Source: an uncultured Rhizobiaceae group bacterium
Lineage (GTDB): Bacteria > Pseudomonadota > Alphaproteobacteria > Rhizobiales > Rhizobiaceae
NCBI GenBank assembly: GCA_947501445.1
Contig: CANMVS010000006.1
Span: 1 to 64,000 of the forward strand
DNA length: 64,000 nt
Direction: 5' to 3'
The number at the start of each line of letters is the position of its first letter. The stretch's first letter is position 1. This document shows positions 28,086-36,308 of this stretch, one piece after another. Below the pieces are notes generated by a model. That model made no database searches and was not told the DNA's origin. It was given only the letters and a program-made list of their open reading frames with translations. A program made the position numbers and the translations under genes.

Positions 28086-29367
28086 TTTCAACCTCGCCAC
28101 TGCCACGCACCTGCCAGGTTTGAATACCATTGTTGTGATAGATCGAATTTTCACCGCGTGCAGACCGCAATTCCGTTTTTGTTGGTTGAACATGGCCAAA
28201 CTCATCAATGGCACGTGACTGCAAATAAAGTTCAGTGCCGTCCCATTCGAACGCGTGGTAAAACCGACGAAGTGACTTTGGCATACGCATTGGGTCCAAT
28301 TGTGCGGTTTGCCAATTGCGCCCGCCGTCAATGGAAACATCAACACGCTTGACGCGTCCGTGTCCGGACCAGGCCAGCCCTGAAAGCACAGCATGCCCGC
28401 GTCCATGGGCAATGGGTGCTTGCGGACTTGGGTTTGTGATGACTGATTTAACGTCCATTTCCCAGGTAAAGCGCCGTGCCTGCCCGTTGGCCAGCAGGTC
28501 CGTATATTTTGAGGTTTCCTCGCGCTGATGCCAGGGTTGATCACCGATCTCGATGCGGCGCAACCACTTGATCCACATGTTGCCTTCCCAACCAGGCACG
28601 ACCAGACGGACAGGATACCCCTGCTCAGGCCGCAGGGCCTCACCGTTCATCTTGAAGGCCACCAGACAGTCATCCAGCGCCTTTTCCAGTGGGATAGAGC
28701 GCGTCATTGCAGAGGCATCCGCGCCTTCCGCCAGCAACCAGGCCGCGTTTGGTTTGACGCCAGCTTCCTGCAAGAGAAGTTTCAGCGGCACACCCGTATA
28801 CATGACGTTGTGTATCATGCCGTGGGTAAACTGGCAGCCGTTCAACTGAGCACCGCGCCACTCCATTCCCGAATTGGCAGCACACTCGAGAAAATACATC
28901 CGGTTTTCGCGCGGAAACCGCTGCAAATCTTCCATGGTAAATACCAGCGGATTGTCCACCAGTCCGTGGATCATCAGCCGGTGGTCAGCAGGCGCGATCT
29001 GCGCAACACCGCCATGATGACGCTCAAAGCAGAGCCCGTTTGGGGTGATGATGCCATCGAGCGCATGCAAGGGGGTGAAATTAACCGAAGAGATTGGATC
29101 GGCTGTAAGCCACGGTACGCTGCGACGCACCACATCAGCCTCAAATTCCGATGGAACACCATAAGGCGCAGCATCGACACCGTCTCCTGGTATCTGATTC
29201 CACTCCTGAACCTGCGTGATCAGTTCACTGGGCTCACCGGCCATTGCACGGGCGCTTAAAGCAGCGGCCATGCCTCCGACTGCCCCGCCAACGGCCAGTG
29301 CACCACCACGTAAAAATCCGCGACGGCTGGTGTCCGGATCGGATGTATTCCGTTTGAACTCGGACAT
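28069..29367 (-). CDS. soxC: Molybdenum enzyme SoxC, sulfane dehydrogenase subunit
   Basis: Mo-cofactor subunit of SoxCD, oxidising the sulfane sulfur of SoxY-bound thiosulfate. The 432-residue protein has a Tat signal (DTSRRGFLRGGALAVGG) followed by the sulfite-oxidase-type domain with the Mo-ligating cysteine in YFLECAANSGMEWRG (about 165) and a C-terminal Mo-co dimerisation domain. GYPVRLVVPGWEGNMWIKW is also diagnostic. The ATG at 29367 has GGGAG upstream. The presence of soxCD predicts full oxidation of thiosulfate to sulfate without sulfur globules. Confidence 0.94.
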   Translation of the reverse strand: MSEFKRNTSDPDTSRRGFLRGGALAVGGAVGGMAAALSARAMAGEPSELITQVQEWNQIPGDGVDAAPYGVPSEFEADVVRRSVPWLTADPISSVNFTPLHALDGIITPNGLCFERHHGGVAQIAPADHRLMIHGLVDNPLVFTMEDLQRFPRENRMYFLECAANSGMEWRGAQLNGCQFTHGMIHNVMYTGVPLKLLLQEAGVKPNAAWLLAEGADASAMTRSIPLEKALDDCLVAFKMNGEALRPEQGYPVRLVVPGWEGNMWIKWLRRIEIGDQPWHQREETSKYTDLLANGQARRFTWEMDVKSVITNPSPQAPIAHGRGHAVLSGLAWSGHGRVKRVDVSIDGGRNWQTAQLDPMRMPKSLRRFYHAFEWDGTELYLQSRAIDEFGHVQPTKTELRSARGENSIYHNNGIQTWQVRGSGEVENVEIS

Positions 29368-29399
29368 TTTCTCTCCCGCAACATTCAATACATTCACAA

Positions 29400-29425
29400 A
29401 TTCATATATATTGTTTTGTGAGAAT
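29400..29425. promoter_or_regulatory. Candidate SoxR-type operator upstream of soxC
   Basis: ATTCATATATATTG...GAGAAT; on the minus strand it reads ATTCTCAC-AAAACAATATATATGAAT, an imperfect palindrome with ATTC/GAAT ends, 33 bases before the soxC ATG. It suggests an internal, regulated promoter for soxCD. Shared features with the other sites are listed under findings. Confidence 0.4.
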
Positions 29426-29586
29426 GGTCCAGCGCCTGCAGGCTGTTATTTATTGATAAATTCACTGACGGCCCTGCGTTAAGGGCGCAGCCTAAAACCA
29501 TTCGAAATTCAGCTGAACCAACTAATCTCAACAGGCACATAAATGGCAATGAATTGGCGCAAAGAAGCTCTGCGCACCGTTCCTTT

Positions 29587-31278
29587 TCACATGCCAATAA
29601 CCTTGACAGCATCATTGGGCTGTGGATCGATAACACCCAGTCCGGATATATAATTTTCCATCAGGTCGTAAACGGCCGGACCTTCCACATCTTCATTGAC
29701 AGAAGCCCAACCGGCAACGACGTAATTGCTGCTGGCCTCAATCGGTTCACCGGTTTCCAGCAAAGTCATGTTTGATATGCGGCTACCAATATTTTCTTTC
29801 GGGGCACAGGTATAGGCCATGCCACCAACACGCACCATATCACCGCCCTGCTGGAAAAAAGGATCCTTATTGAACAGATTGTCGCAGACATCTTCGAGAA
29901 TATCCTTGATCTGGCTGCCTGAGAATTCAAGTCGGTAGACAGAGGGATAATTCATCGAGGTCTGGTTATAAAGGTCATCTATTGTGATGTCCTGACCGGG
30001 AAGCAACGTTGTACCCCAGCGAAACCCGGGACTAAAGGACAATTGAGCATCGCGCTCGCTGATGAGCCCCTCGCAGATAAGATCATCCCAGGTGCCATTG
30101 AAATTACCGCGACGATAGAGCAGCCCCTCGGTTTTTGCGATGACCCTGGTGCACTCCGCCTCATAGGGCGCCCGCACCGCGTCAATTTTGGCCGACATTT
30201 CGGCATCAGGCGTTATGACGTCTGCAAACACGGGGATCAGCGTAGAATTGTAATCAACAACTTCACCGTTGCGAACATCCAGATCAACGCGCCCAAGATA
30301 TTTGCCGTGAGAGCCTGATGACAGAACAAGCGTCTTGCCGATCCTGATTGCCTCGGGGACCGCGTCATGGGTATGGCCGGTGAGAATGACATCGATACCG
30401 CTGACGACGGAGGGTAGCTTCTGGTCCACATCGAAGCCGTTATGAGACAGGAGGACCACGATATCGGCTCCTTGTGCCCTTGCGGCATCCACATTGGCCT
30501 GAAGCACGTCCGGTCTGATGCCAAATGACCAGTTGGGTATCATCCAGCGCGGATTTGCAATCGGCGTATAGGGCATCGCCTGGCCGATCACGGCAACCTT
30601 GTGGCCACCGCGCTCATAAAAAGCCGTGTGCTCAAAAACCGGCTCATCCCACTCATTGTCAAATATGTTACTGGCGAGAAAAGGATACCCCATCTCATCA
30701 ATCATTTCGAGAACCCGGTCTTCGCCAAAAGTAAATTCCCAATGGCCAACCATCGCATCAGGCTTCAACAGCTTCATGCATTCCAGCATGTCCTGCCCAT
30801 TGGACTTGAGAGATGAATAGGATCCCTGCCAGGTGTCGCCGCCATCAAGAAACAGAACATTGTCCTCGCCGCGTTCGGCGCGTATGGCCTTGACCAGTGT
30901 TGCCGTTCGATCCAACCCGCCCAATTTGCCGTAAGTCCTTGCCAGATTGACATAATCATCCATCGTATGGGCATAGGCCAGTGGCGAACCCTCGGGGATA
31001 CCAAAGTGTTTCAGGAATGCCTTGCCAACAAGATGCGGCGGGATTCCCTCAAAGGCACCGACGCCATAATTTTCAGATGGAGGGCGAAAATAGACCGGCT
31101 TGAGCTGTGCATGAACATCGGTGAAATGCAGCAGTGTAACACTGCCCTTTGCGTCAAACTTCAGCAGATCATCCTGGGTGAGCCTTTGCTGTGCAGCTAC
31201 ACGGGTCAAGCCACCGGCATATCCAGTTGTGGCAGCGACGACGGCCGCCCACTGAAGAAAATCACGTCTTGAAAACAT
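29587..31278 (-). CDS. soxB: SoxB, sulfate thiol esterase
   Basis: Dimanganese hydrolase releasing sulfate from SoxY-cysteine S-sulfonate. The 563-residue protein has a Tat signal (FSRRDFLQWAAVVAATTG) then the calcineurin-type metallophosphoesterase domain: LLHFTDVHAQ (about 50), FLDGGDTWQGS (about 155), MVGHWEFTFGED, LLSHNGFDVD, LTGHTHDAVPE (about 310), and the 5'-nucleotidase C-terminal domain. The ATG at 31278 is fixed by the Tat signal; the longer frame is not supported. About 190 bases with small hairpins separate it from soxC. Confidence 0.96.
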   Translation of the reverse strand: MFSRRDFLQWAAVVAATTGYAGGLTRVAAQQRLTQDDLLKFDAKGSVTLLHFTDVHAQLKPVYFRPPSENYGVGAFEGIPPHLVGKAFLKHFGIPEGSPLAYAHTMDDYVNLARTYGKLGGLDRTATLVKAIRAERGEDNVLFLDGGDTWQGSYSSLKSNGQDMLECMKLLKPDAMVGHWEFTFGEDRVLEMIDEMGYPFLASNIFDNEWDEPVFEHTAFYERGGHKVAVIGQAMPYTPIANPRWMIPNWSFGIRPDVLQANVDAARAQGADIVVLLSHNGFDVDQKLPSVVSGIDVILTGHTHDAVPEAIRIGKTLVLSSGSHGKYLGRVDLDVRNGEVVDYNSTLIPVFADVITPDAEMSAKIDAVRAPYEAECTRVIAKTEGLLYRRGNFNGTWDDLICEGLISERDAQLSFSPGFRWGTTLLPGQDITIDDLYNQTSMNYPSVYRLEFSGSQIKDILEDVCDNLFNKDPFFQQGGDMVRVGGMAYTCAPKENIGSRISNMTLLETGEPIEASSNYVVAGWASVNEDVEGPAVYDLMENYISGLGVIDPQPNDAVKVIGM

Positions 31279-31342
31279 GTCCCGGTCCTCACGCCTGACT
31301 GCATGATGCTGCAGCTGTATCTGACACAATCTGGATACGATT

Positions 31343-31443
31343 AGACCGTTTCACGTTTTGTCAGAAACGGGACAATGGTGTCGGCCTTGGATTTTGTTGA
31401 TGCACTCAGGTTTTACCGATTCCGTCAAAACCTGATTTACTCT
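31343..31443 (+). repeat. Dispersed two-hairpin repeat, copy A
   Basis: About 101 bp starting GACCGTTTCACGTTTTGTCAG and ending AAACCTGATTTACTCT, between soxA and soxB. Inverted repeats CCGTTTC/GAAACGG and CAGGTTTT/AAAACCTG are intact. It shares its whole length with copies B, C and D and its first two thirds with copy E. Confidence 0.85.
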
Positions 31444-31483
31444 AAGGCGGCAATTGCCTGCAAATGCCGCCCTGAAAATTCTT

Positions 31484-32341
31484 TTAGTTGCGAACTGCAG
31501 GTGTTTCCACTGCAAGTCCCTCGCCACGCGAGGCCACATAAAGTTCCAGCGCAACGAATTCATCCGATCCGCGTTTGTACGGCTTGGCGCGAATATTGCT
31601 CATGCACCCCTTGAACCGGCGGTGAATCGAGCCAAGACCCGCCCACTTCAATCGATACACAGGAAATCCATTGGTCTGACCCTGACTGAGATGGTCTGCG
31701 CGGATCATATTGCCGTAGTTGTCCTCGTGACAATTGGCGCAGGACATGTCCAATTGGCCGACCCTTGTATAATAAAGCTCTTTGCCTTTTTCGTACCACG
31801 GTGACATTTCACCATCCGTTTGAACGTCAACAGGCATGCCGCGCGATTGCAAACCAACCAGCGCCGTCATGTTCAGCATCTCATTGGCTTCCCATTTCCA
31901 TGGCTCTGCCTGCATACGTTCCGTGCGACACTCATTGATAATATGTTGAATTGTTTCCGGCTTGCCCGTGTCAGCATTCCAGCGCGGCAGTGCGGCACGC
32001 AGCCCTTCAAATTCCTCAGGACCGCCCTCATGACAGGACGCGCATGCTTTTCCGGCAGCACCTTCAACAACCTCAAACTGCTCCAGTGCCTGGTCGATGG
32101 CAACAAAGGCAGGATTTTCAAAATCATCCGCTTGGAAACTTTGCGTTTCGTCACTGCGAAACCGCCAGCCCGAATAGAGCTCGTCGAGTGGTCCGTCTTC
32201 CTTGCCTTTGGCTGAGGTAATCACCTCGACACCATCGATGACCAGTGTGTCATCGTCCGGATCAGCCTGTGCGGCCGGGTTCAAAGTCAGTGTAAATGCC
32301 AGCAACCCGCTGGCAAACATGGCTTTTTTCACTCGTTTCAT
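31484..32341 (-). CDS. soxA: Diheme cytochrome c SoxA
   Basis: Catalytic subunit of SoxXA, which links thiosulfate to the SoxY cysteine. The 285-residue protein has a signal peptide (AMFASGLLAFTLTLNPAAQA) and two heme sites, CASCHEGG (about 110) and CANCHEDN (about 215). The active-site heme-ligand cysteine is in FKGCMSNIRA near the C-terminus (about 255). The ATG at 32341 has GGAGG seven bases upstream. The reading frame continues upstream through repeat copy B, adding about 30 residues that read straight out of the repeat and are not part of the protein. Flanked by repeat copies A and B in the same orientation. Confidence 0.95.
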   Translation of the reverse strand: MKRVKKAMFASGLLAFTLTLNPAAQADPDDDTLVIDGVEVITSAKGKEDGPLDELYSGWRFRSDETQSFQADDFENPAFVAIDQALEQFEVVEGAAGKACASCHEGGPEEFEGLRAALPRWNADTGKPETIQHIINECRTERMQAEPWKWEANEMLNMTALVGLQSRGMPVDVQTDGEMSPWYEKGKELYYTRVGQLDMSCANCHEDNYGNMIRADHLSQGQTNGFPVYRLKWAGLGSIHRRFKGCMSNIRAKPYKRGSDEFVALELYVASRGEGLAVETPAVRN

Positions 32342-32365
32342 ATTTTCCTCCCACCAGACGCCCTG

Positions 32366-32465
32366 GACCGTTTCACGTTTTGTCACAAACGGGACAACGG
32401 TGTCGGCCTTTGATTTTGTTGACGCATTCATGTTTTGCCGATGCCGTCAAAACCTGAATTGCTCT
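32366..32465 (+). repeat. Dispersed two-hairpin repeat, copy B
   Basis: About 100 bp between soxZ and soxA, same orientation as copy A. It differs from A at roughly a tenth of positions (for example TCACAAACGG for TCAGAAACGG). The second hairpin has one mismatch (CATGTTTTG/CAAAACCTG). Confidence 0.85.
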
Positions 32466-32508
32466 GGTTCCCATCTGATTATTCAGTAATCGGAACCGCA
32501 AACATCTA

Positions 32509-32835
32509 TCAGCTGACAGCGATTGTTTTTTCAGTCTCGTAAACTGCGCCGTCGTCATCTGTCCATACGAACCTGAACGTTCCCGGCTCCATCACTTTCG
32601 CCGTAAATTCGAAATAAGGGTTGGCAGAGATTGCCGGGTCGATGTCACACGAAAACACCGTCGCACCATTGAACGTGCATTCGAACCGATTGATGATCTT
32701 GCGCGGGATCACATTGCCTTTTTTATCTTTACGCTGTCCCGATTCCATCTTGTGGCTGATCAACGTCTTGATAGTGATCACATCGCCTGCAGAGGCGGAT
32801 TTGGGAACTTTAACGCGTGGTTTTGCCGTTGCCAT
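32509..32835 (-). CDS. soxZ: SoxZ, thiosulfate-carrier subunit
   Basis: Partner of SoxY in the periplasmic carrier. The 108-residue immunoglobulin-like protein lacks a signal peptide, as expected because it is exported with SoxY. ASAGDVITIKTLISHKMESG, FECTFNGATVFSCDIDPAIS and GTFRFVWTDDDGAVYETEK are typical of SoxZ. It lies 20 bases after soxY, with repeat B downstream. Confidence 0.96.
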   Translation of the reverse strand: MATAKPRVKVPKSASAGDVITIKTLISHKMESGQRKDKKGNVIPRKIINRFECTFNGATVFSCDIDPAISANPYFEFTAKVMEPGTFRFVWTDDDGAVYETEKTIAVS

Positions 32836-32855
32836 TTTCTATTCCTCCAGAACCT

Positions 32856-33311
32856 TCAACCGCCGCAGCCGCCAATGGTCACTTTGACTTCACGTTTGTC
32901 CATAAACACTTTTCCGGTGCTGGTTTTTGCGACAGCCACAACATTCTGTGTCTTCGCCAGGCGCATGCGCGTTGTCGCAGCAGCCTCACCACTTAATGGC
33001 GTGAAATTAAACACAACAACCTCGGGATTTGGATTGCCTTCAGCAAAAATAGCAACCGATTCCACATAATCGTCAGCAGTCATCGGGCTGTCGACACTGA
33101 TGGAAACCGGCACTGTGTTGCCGTTCTCGGCAATTTCAGGCGCCTTGAGCGTAATCATGCCGCTTTGCGGTTCAACCCCGCCGGTGAATCCGCTTACCGC
33201 AGTACCGGTCTCTTCGGTACCTGCATGTGCAGAAACACCGCGCAAACCGACAAGGGCCATTGCAATGGCGCCGGCTGAATAGGTCAATGCATCTCGTCTG
33301 GTCAGTTTCAT
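32856..33311 (-). CDS. soxY: SoxY, thiosulfate-binding carrier protein
   Basis: Carries pathway intermediates on the cysteine of its swinging C-terminal arm. The 151-residue protein has a Tat signal (MKLTRRDALTYSAGAIAMAL) and the diagnostic C-terminus TIGGCGG. The ATG at 33311 has GGGAG upstream; the Tat motif excludes the longer frame. Between soxX (21 bases) and soxZ (20 bases). Confidence 0.97.
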   Translation of the reverse strand: MKLTRRDALTYSAGAIAMALVGLRGVSAHAGTEETGTAVSGFTGGVEPQSGMITLKAPEIAENGNTVPVSISVDSPMTADDYVESVAIFAEGNPNPEVVVFNFTPLSGEAAATTRMRLAKTQNVVAVAKTSTGKVFMDKREVKVTIGGCGG

Positions 33312-33332
33312 TTCTTTCTCCCTTCGCAAACG

Positions 33333-33794
33333 CTACTCTTTAAGCGTGCGCAAATATGCGATCACATCCTCAACCTGTTCGGCAGATAGGATGGTTTTAC
33401 CTTGGAATTTTTCTGCGGTTCTGGCACCATTTTTCAACCGATAAAACGACGGCATTATGGTTTCATCACCGAGTACAATTTTGGAATTGACGATAATCGC
33501 CCGAAGCTCCGGTTCCTCCCAGCGATCAGCAACACCGTCCAGTGGCGGGCCAACTTCACCGTGGAACAATTGTTCCTTGAGATCGGCATTGATGTGACAT
33601 GCCAGACAATTACCCTGCTTGCGGTTTGCGAACACTTTGCGCCCGTTGACGGCATTGCCATCAGCTCCGGTCAGTGATGCGACGATGACATCATCTTCAA
33701 ACACCACATCATCAGGTGCGACAGCTTCAGCCATGGCAACAGTGGGCATAACAGCAAGCAGCAACGCCGGTAAAAAATTCGTTTTCAAAGACAT
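33333..33794 (-). CDS. soxX: Cytochrome c SoxX
   Basis: Electron-accepting heme subunit of SoxXA. The 153-residue protein has a signal peptide (LPALLLAVMPTVAMA), one heme site CLACH (about 72) and a methionine ligand region in GDETIMPSFYRL (about 115). The ending VEDVIAYLRTLKE is typical for SoxX. The ATG at 33794 has GGAGGAG upstream. It starts the soxXYZA part after a 155-base soxW-soxX spacer, which in related bacteria carries its own SoxR-controlled promoter. Confidence 0.94.
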   Translation of the reverse strand: MSLKTNFLPALLLAVMPTVAMAEAVAPDDVVFEDDVIVASLTGADGNAVNGRKVFANRKQGNCLACHINADLKEQLFHGEVGPPLDGVADRWEEPELRAIIVNSKIVLGDETIMPSFYRLKNGARTAEKFQGKTILSAEQVEDVIAYLRTLKE

Positions 33795-33906
33795 GTCGCC
33801 AGTCTCCTCCCCAACCCTCGAGTGCTTTTTATTGAGTGCTGCCAACCTGCCTCCAACAGACCCACAGCCCCGTGGAATCTTCTAGTCAATTAGGCAGAAA
33901 CAATCA

Positions 33907-33930
33907 ATCCATAAATATGATTTTTTGAAT
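33907..33930. promoter_or_regulatory. Candidate SoxR-type operator in the soxW-soxX spacer
   Basis: ATCCATAAATATGATTTTTTGAAT, an AT-rich imperfect palindrome with ATCC/GAAT-like ends, about 115-135 bases upstream of soxX. In Paracoccus and Pseudaminobacter the soxW-soxX spacer is a known SoxR binding region; the exact bases here are inference. Confidence 0.4.
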
Positions 33931-33949
33931 GTTTCACGCAATTACCGCG

Positions 33950-34537
33950 CTATTCAACACCTATTCTGCCTTCTTCGCGCAGCTGATTGATGATGCGCGC
34001 ATGATACTTTTGAAAGTGTTCATCGCCTTCATATCCCTTCTCGTTTACCCAGCGAAACATGTTCAAAAATGTCCATTTGCCAAAGGCACCTGGCATTTTA
34101 GCAACGGCTGCGCGAGACGCATCCTGCCCAGACCCGACTGTCTCAGGTAAAAACAAAATTGTCGGTGTAAATACGATGCCCCATTTACGTGCCGCTGTTT
34201 TTTCCGTCAGCACGTCTCCATCAATATCAACGACCTCTTCATCACCAAACATATTGTACTGGACAACTTTGAAATTCGCCTGAATATAATCTGCTATTTC
34301 AGGGTCGCTGAGTAATTGCTCATGCATTTTCTGGCAATAGATACAGCCACGCTGCTCAAAGATAATGGCAAGTCGCATGCCTTCTTCCCGGGCTGATTCA
34401 ATATCATCTGCCATGTCCTTGAAAGTTATGGCAAACCAATCCTGCTTATGCAGCCCATCTTCACCAAGGGTATCGGCAGTTGCATTGGCGACGGTCAGAA
34501 CGCCAAGCAAAATCACAACCAGTATTTTTCGAATCAT
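33950..34537 (-). CDS. soxW: Periplasmic thioredoxin SoxW
   Basis: 195-residue thioredoxin-fold protein with a signal peptide (MIRKILVVILLGVLTVANATA). The active site is CIYC (about 65-68) in IIFEQRGCIYCQKMHEQL, and the cis-proline region is FTPTILFL. SoxV passes electrons from the cytoplasm to SoxW, which keeps the SoxYZ cysteine reduced. Twelve bases separate it from soxV. Confidence 0.9.
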   Translation of the reverse strand: MIRKILVVILLGVLTVANATADTLGEDGLHKQDWFAITFKDMADDIESAREEGMRLAIIFEQRGCIYCQKMHEQLLSDPEIADYIQANFKVVQYNMFGDEEVVDIDGDVLTEKTAARKWGIVFTPTILFLPETVGSGQDASRAAVAKMPGAFGKWTFLNMFRWVNEKGYEGDEHFQKYHARIINQLREEGRIGVE

Positions 34538-34548
34538 ATCAGCCTCTT

Positions 34549-35283
34549 CTATCCAATCGTGGAGAAAATGGGAAAGGTTTCAAGCAGCCATTGTGCGATC
34601 GCCTGCATCTGACCGGTGATGAATAATATCCCGGTGCCAATCAGCAGTAATCCCATGGCAATTTCAATCTTGCGCATATGACGCTTGAACCGATTGGTCC
34701 AACGTATGAAACGGCTGGCGAAGGCACCGGCCAGCATGAAAGGAATACCAATGCCAAGTGAATAGACCGCAAGCAAACCGGCACCGCGGGCGGCGGTTCC
34801 TTCGGCCCCTGCGACAAACAAAATTGCAGCAAGAACCGGTCCGACGCAGGGCGTCCAGCCAAAGGCAAAGGCCAGCCCCATGACATAAGCGCCGATGAAG
34901 CCTGCTGGTTTTCTCCTCACATCCACACGGGCCTCGCGGTAGAGCAGACCTATGCGCAGGAGCCCGAGAAAATGCAGCCCCATGATGATGATCAATATGC
35001 CTGCCACTATGGCCAATGTGTCAAAATATCGTGCCAGTGATTGACCAATAATGCTGGCCGTCGCACCCAGAGCGACAAAGACTGTGGTAAAGCCGGCGAC
35101 AAACAAGACCGACGACAAAAAGATGCGACGGGCGGCAATCTTATCCGAATCGCCGTCACTCAACTCGCCAAAACTGATCCCGGCCAAATAGGCCAGATAA
35201 GGTGGTACGATGGGAAGTACGCAGGGCGATACAAAGGACAGCAGCCCCGCAAGTAAAGCTGCGCCGAAACCAATATCAAACAC
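34549..35283 (-). CDS. soxV: SoxV, CcdA/DsbD-type thiol electron-transfer membrane protein
   Basis: 244-residue inner-membrane protein with six hydrophobic segments. The two redox-cysteine motifs of CcdA proteins are visible: VSPCVLPIVPPYL (about 20) and GWTPCVGPVLAAIL (about 138). It shuttles reducing equivalents across the membrane to SoxW. First gene of soxVWXYZABCD and divergent from soxS. Confidence 0.93.
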   Translation of the reverse strand: MFDIGFGAALLAGLLSFVSPCVLPIVPPYLAYLAGISFGELSDGDSDKIAARRIFLSSVLFVAGFTTVFVALGATASIIGQSLARYFDTLAIVAGILIIIMGLHFLGLLRIGLLYREARVDVRRKPAGFIGAYVMGLAFAFGWTPCVGPVLAAILFVAGAEGTAARGAGLLAVYSLGIGIPFMLAGAFASRFIRWTNRFKRHMRKIEIAMGLLLIGTGILFITGQMQAIAQWLLETFPIFSTIG

Positions 35284-35356
35284 TTGGTGCCCCTTAAAAC
35301 TATGTCCGAATCATCGTTGACCCAAAATTGATCAGGAAGATATTTAAATATGCAGT

Positions 35357-35380
35357 TTTTCGTATATATTGCAAATGAAG
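35357..35380. promoter_or_regulatory. Candidate SoxR-type operator in the soxV-soxS spacer
   Basis: TTTTTCGTATATATTGCAAATGAAGG; on the minus strand CTTCATTTGCAATATATACGAAA. An ATATTTAAATAT palindrome lies just to its left (35338-35351). The divergent soxV-soxS spacer of Pseudaminobacter and Paracoccus binds SoxR; the precise site here is inference. Confidence 0.45.
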
Positions 35381-35404
35381 GAACATGAATTGTAGGCTTA
35401 ACCC

Positions 35405-35773
35405 ATGAATATTCTCTCCCGTTGTACGAGAAACATGATCGCTGCCAGCCTTATTTGTCTGTTGGATTTTGGCATGACGCAGGCTGCCGAGCTGGTGATG
35501 CTTGAACAGGACGGGTGCGCCTGGTGTTTGCGTTGGGATGAGGAAATTAGCGGTATCTACCCCAAGACAACGGAGGGCAAATTAGCCCCTTTGCGTCGTG
35601 TCGATATTGACGAACCCTGGCCGCTGGATCTGGCTGGTATCAATCCGGATCAATACACCCCTACATTCGTGCTGGTCCATGAGGGTGTGGAACTGGGTCG
35701 TTTACGGGGCTATGCGGGCGATGAATTCTTCTGGGTCCTGCTTGGCGAAATGCTGGAGAAAATTCCGCGATAG
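35405..35773 (+). CDS. soxS: Periplasmic thioredoxin SoxS
   Basis: 122-residue thioredoxin-like protein with a signal peptide (MIAASLICLLDFGMTQAA) and an active site CAWC (about 37-40). The cis-proline segment is YTPTFVLVHEGVELGRLRGY. In Paracoccus SoxS reactivates SoxYZ through its cysteine. It is divergent from soxV and precedes soxR by about 200 bases, a gap containing two palindromes and repeat copy C. Confidence 0.88.
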   Translation: MNILSRCTRNMIAASLICLLDFGMTQAAELVMLEQDGCAWCLRWDEEISGIYPKTTEGKLAPLRRVDIDEPWPLDLAGINPDQYTPTFVLVHEGVELGRLRGYAGDEFFWVLLGEMLEKIPR

Positions 35774-35799
35774 AGCCCTACGACGCGAAACTGGCTAAT

Positions 35800-35831
35800 A
35801 TATATCCGCTGATATATGTGTTATGTAACAC
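35800..35831. promoter_or_regulatory. Tandem palindromes between soxS and soxR
   Basis: ATATAT-ccgctg-ATATAT (35800-35817) directly followed by the perfect palindrome GTGTTA-tg-TAACAC (35818-35831). They lie about 140-170 bases before the soxR start. They could be an autoregulatory operator for soxR-soxT or part of the soxS terminator region; no T-tract follows. Confidence 0.4.
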
Positions 35832-35847
35832 GAGCAGTGCCTGCAAT

Positions 35848-35947
35848 AGAGCAATTCAGGTTTTGACGGAATTGACAAAAACTGAATGCATTAACAAAAC
35901 AAAGACCGACACCGTGGTCCCGTTTCTGACAAAACGTGAAACGGTCT
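35848..35947 (-). repeat. Dispersed two-hairpin repeat, copy C (inverted)
   Basis: About 100 bp in opposite orientation to the other copies, ending 22 bases before the soxR ATG. On the minus strand it reads GACCGTTTCACGTTTTGTCAG... through ...CGTCAAAACCTGAATTGCTC. The second hairpin is slightly altered (CAGTTTTTG). Confidence 0.85.
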
Positions 35948-35969
35948 CGATCAACAACCGGAACCAAAC

Positions 35970-36308
35970 ATGTCACTACCCAAGCTCAAACCGGACATGA
36001 ATGCCGAAGACATGAAGGACCTGCTGGCGCAGGCCAGAAAAGCCAGCGAACTGCTGAAAGCACTGTCTCACGAAACGCGTCTGCTGATTTTGTGCATTCT
36101 TTCTGAAGGTGAAAAATCCGTTTCCGACCTTGAAGACATATTATCCATGCCGCAGGCGACCGTTTCACAGCAGCTGGCCCGTCTTCGTTTTGACCGGCTT
36201 GTCACCGCACGGCGTGAAGGCCGCATGATCTATTATTCCATTGCGGATCAGGAAGTCTCATCAGTGGTTGAAACGCTGTATGAACTGTTCTGCAAACCGG
36301 TTCGATGA
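35970..36308 (+). CDS. soxR: ArsR-family repressor SoxR
   Basis: 112-residue winged-helix regulator. The ArsR/SmtB core is ELLKALSHETRLLILCILSEGEKSVSDLE, the recognition helix MPQATVSQQLARLRF and the wing VTARREGRMIYYSIAD. Cysteines occur in LLILCIL and near the C-terminus in LFCKPV, as in SoxR, BigR and YgaV proteins that sense sulfane sulfur. Location between soxS and soxT matches the soxSRT order of Pseudaminobacter. The ribosome binding site is weak (GGAA), and its stop overlaps the soxT start as ATGA. Confidence 0.92.
   Translation: MSLPKLKPDMNAEDMKDLLAQARKASELLKALSHETRLLILCILSEGEKSVSDLEDILSMPQATVSQQLARLRFDRLVTARREGRMIYYSIADQEVSSVVETLYELFCKPVR

Noticed and set aside
28086-28643. N-terminal extension of SoxD across soxC
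   Set aside because: The open frame overlaps soxC on the same strand in another frame; the signal peptide and ribosome binding site fix the start at 28085.
32342-32431. N-terminal extension of SoxA
   Set aside because: Those codons are read from repeat copy B; the signal peptide and GGAGG place the start at 32341.
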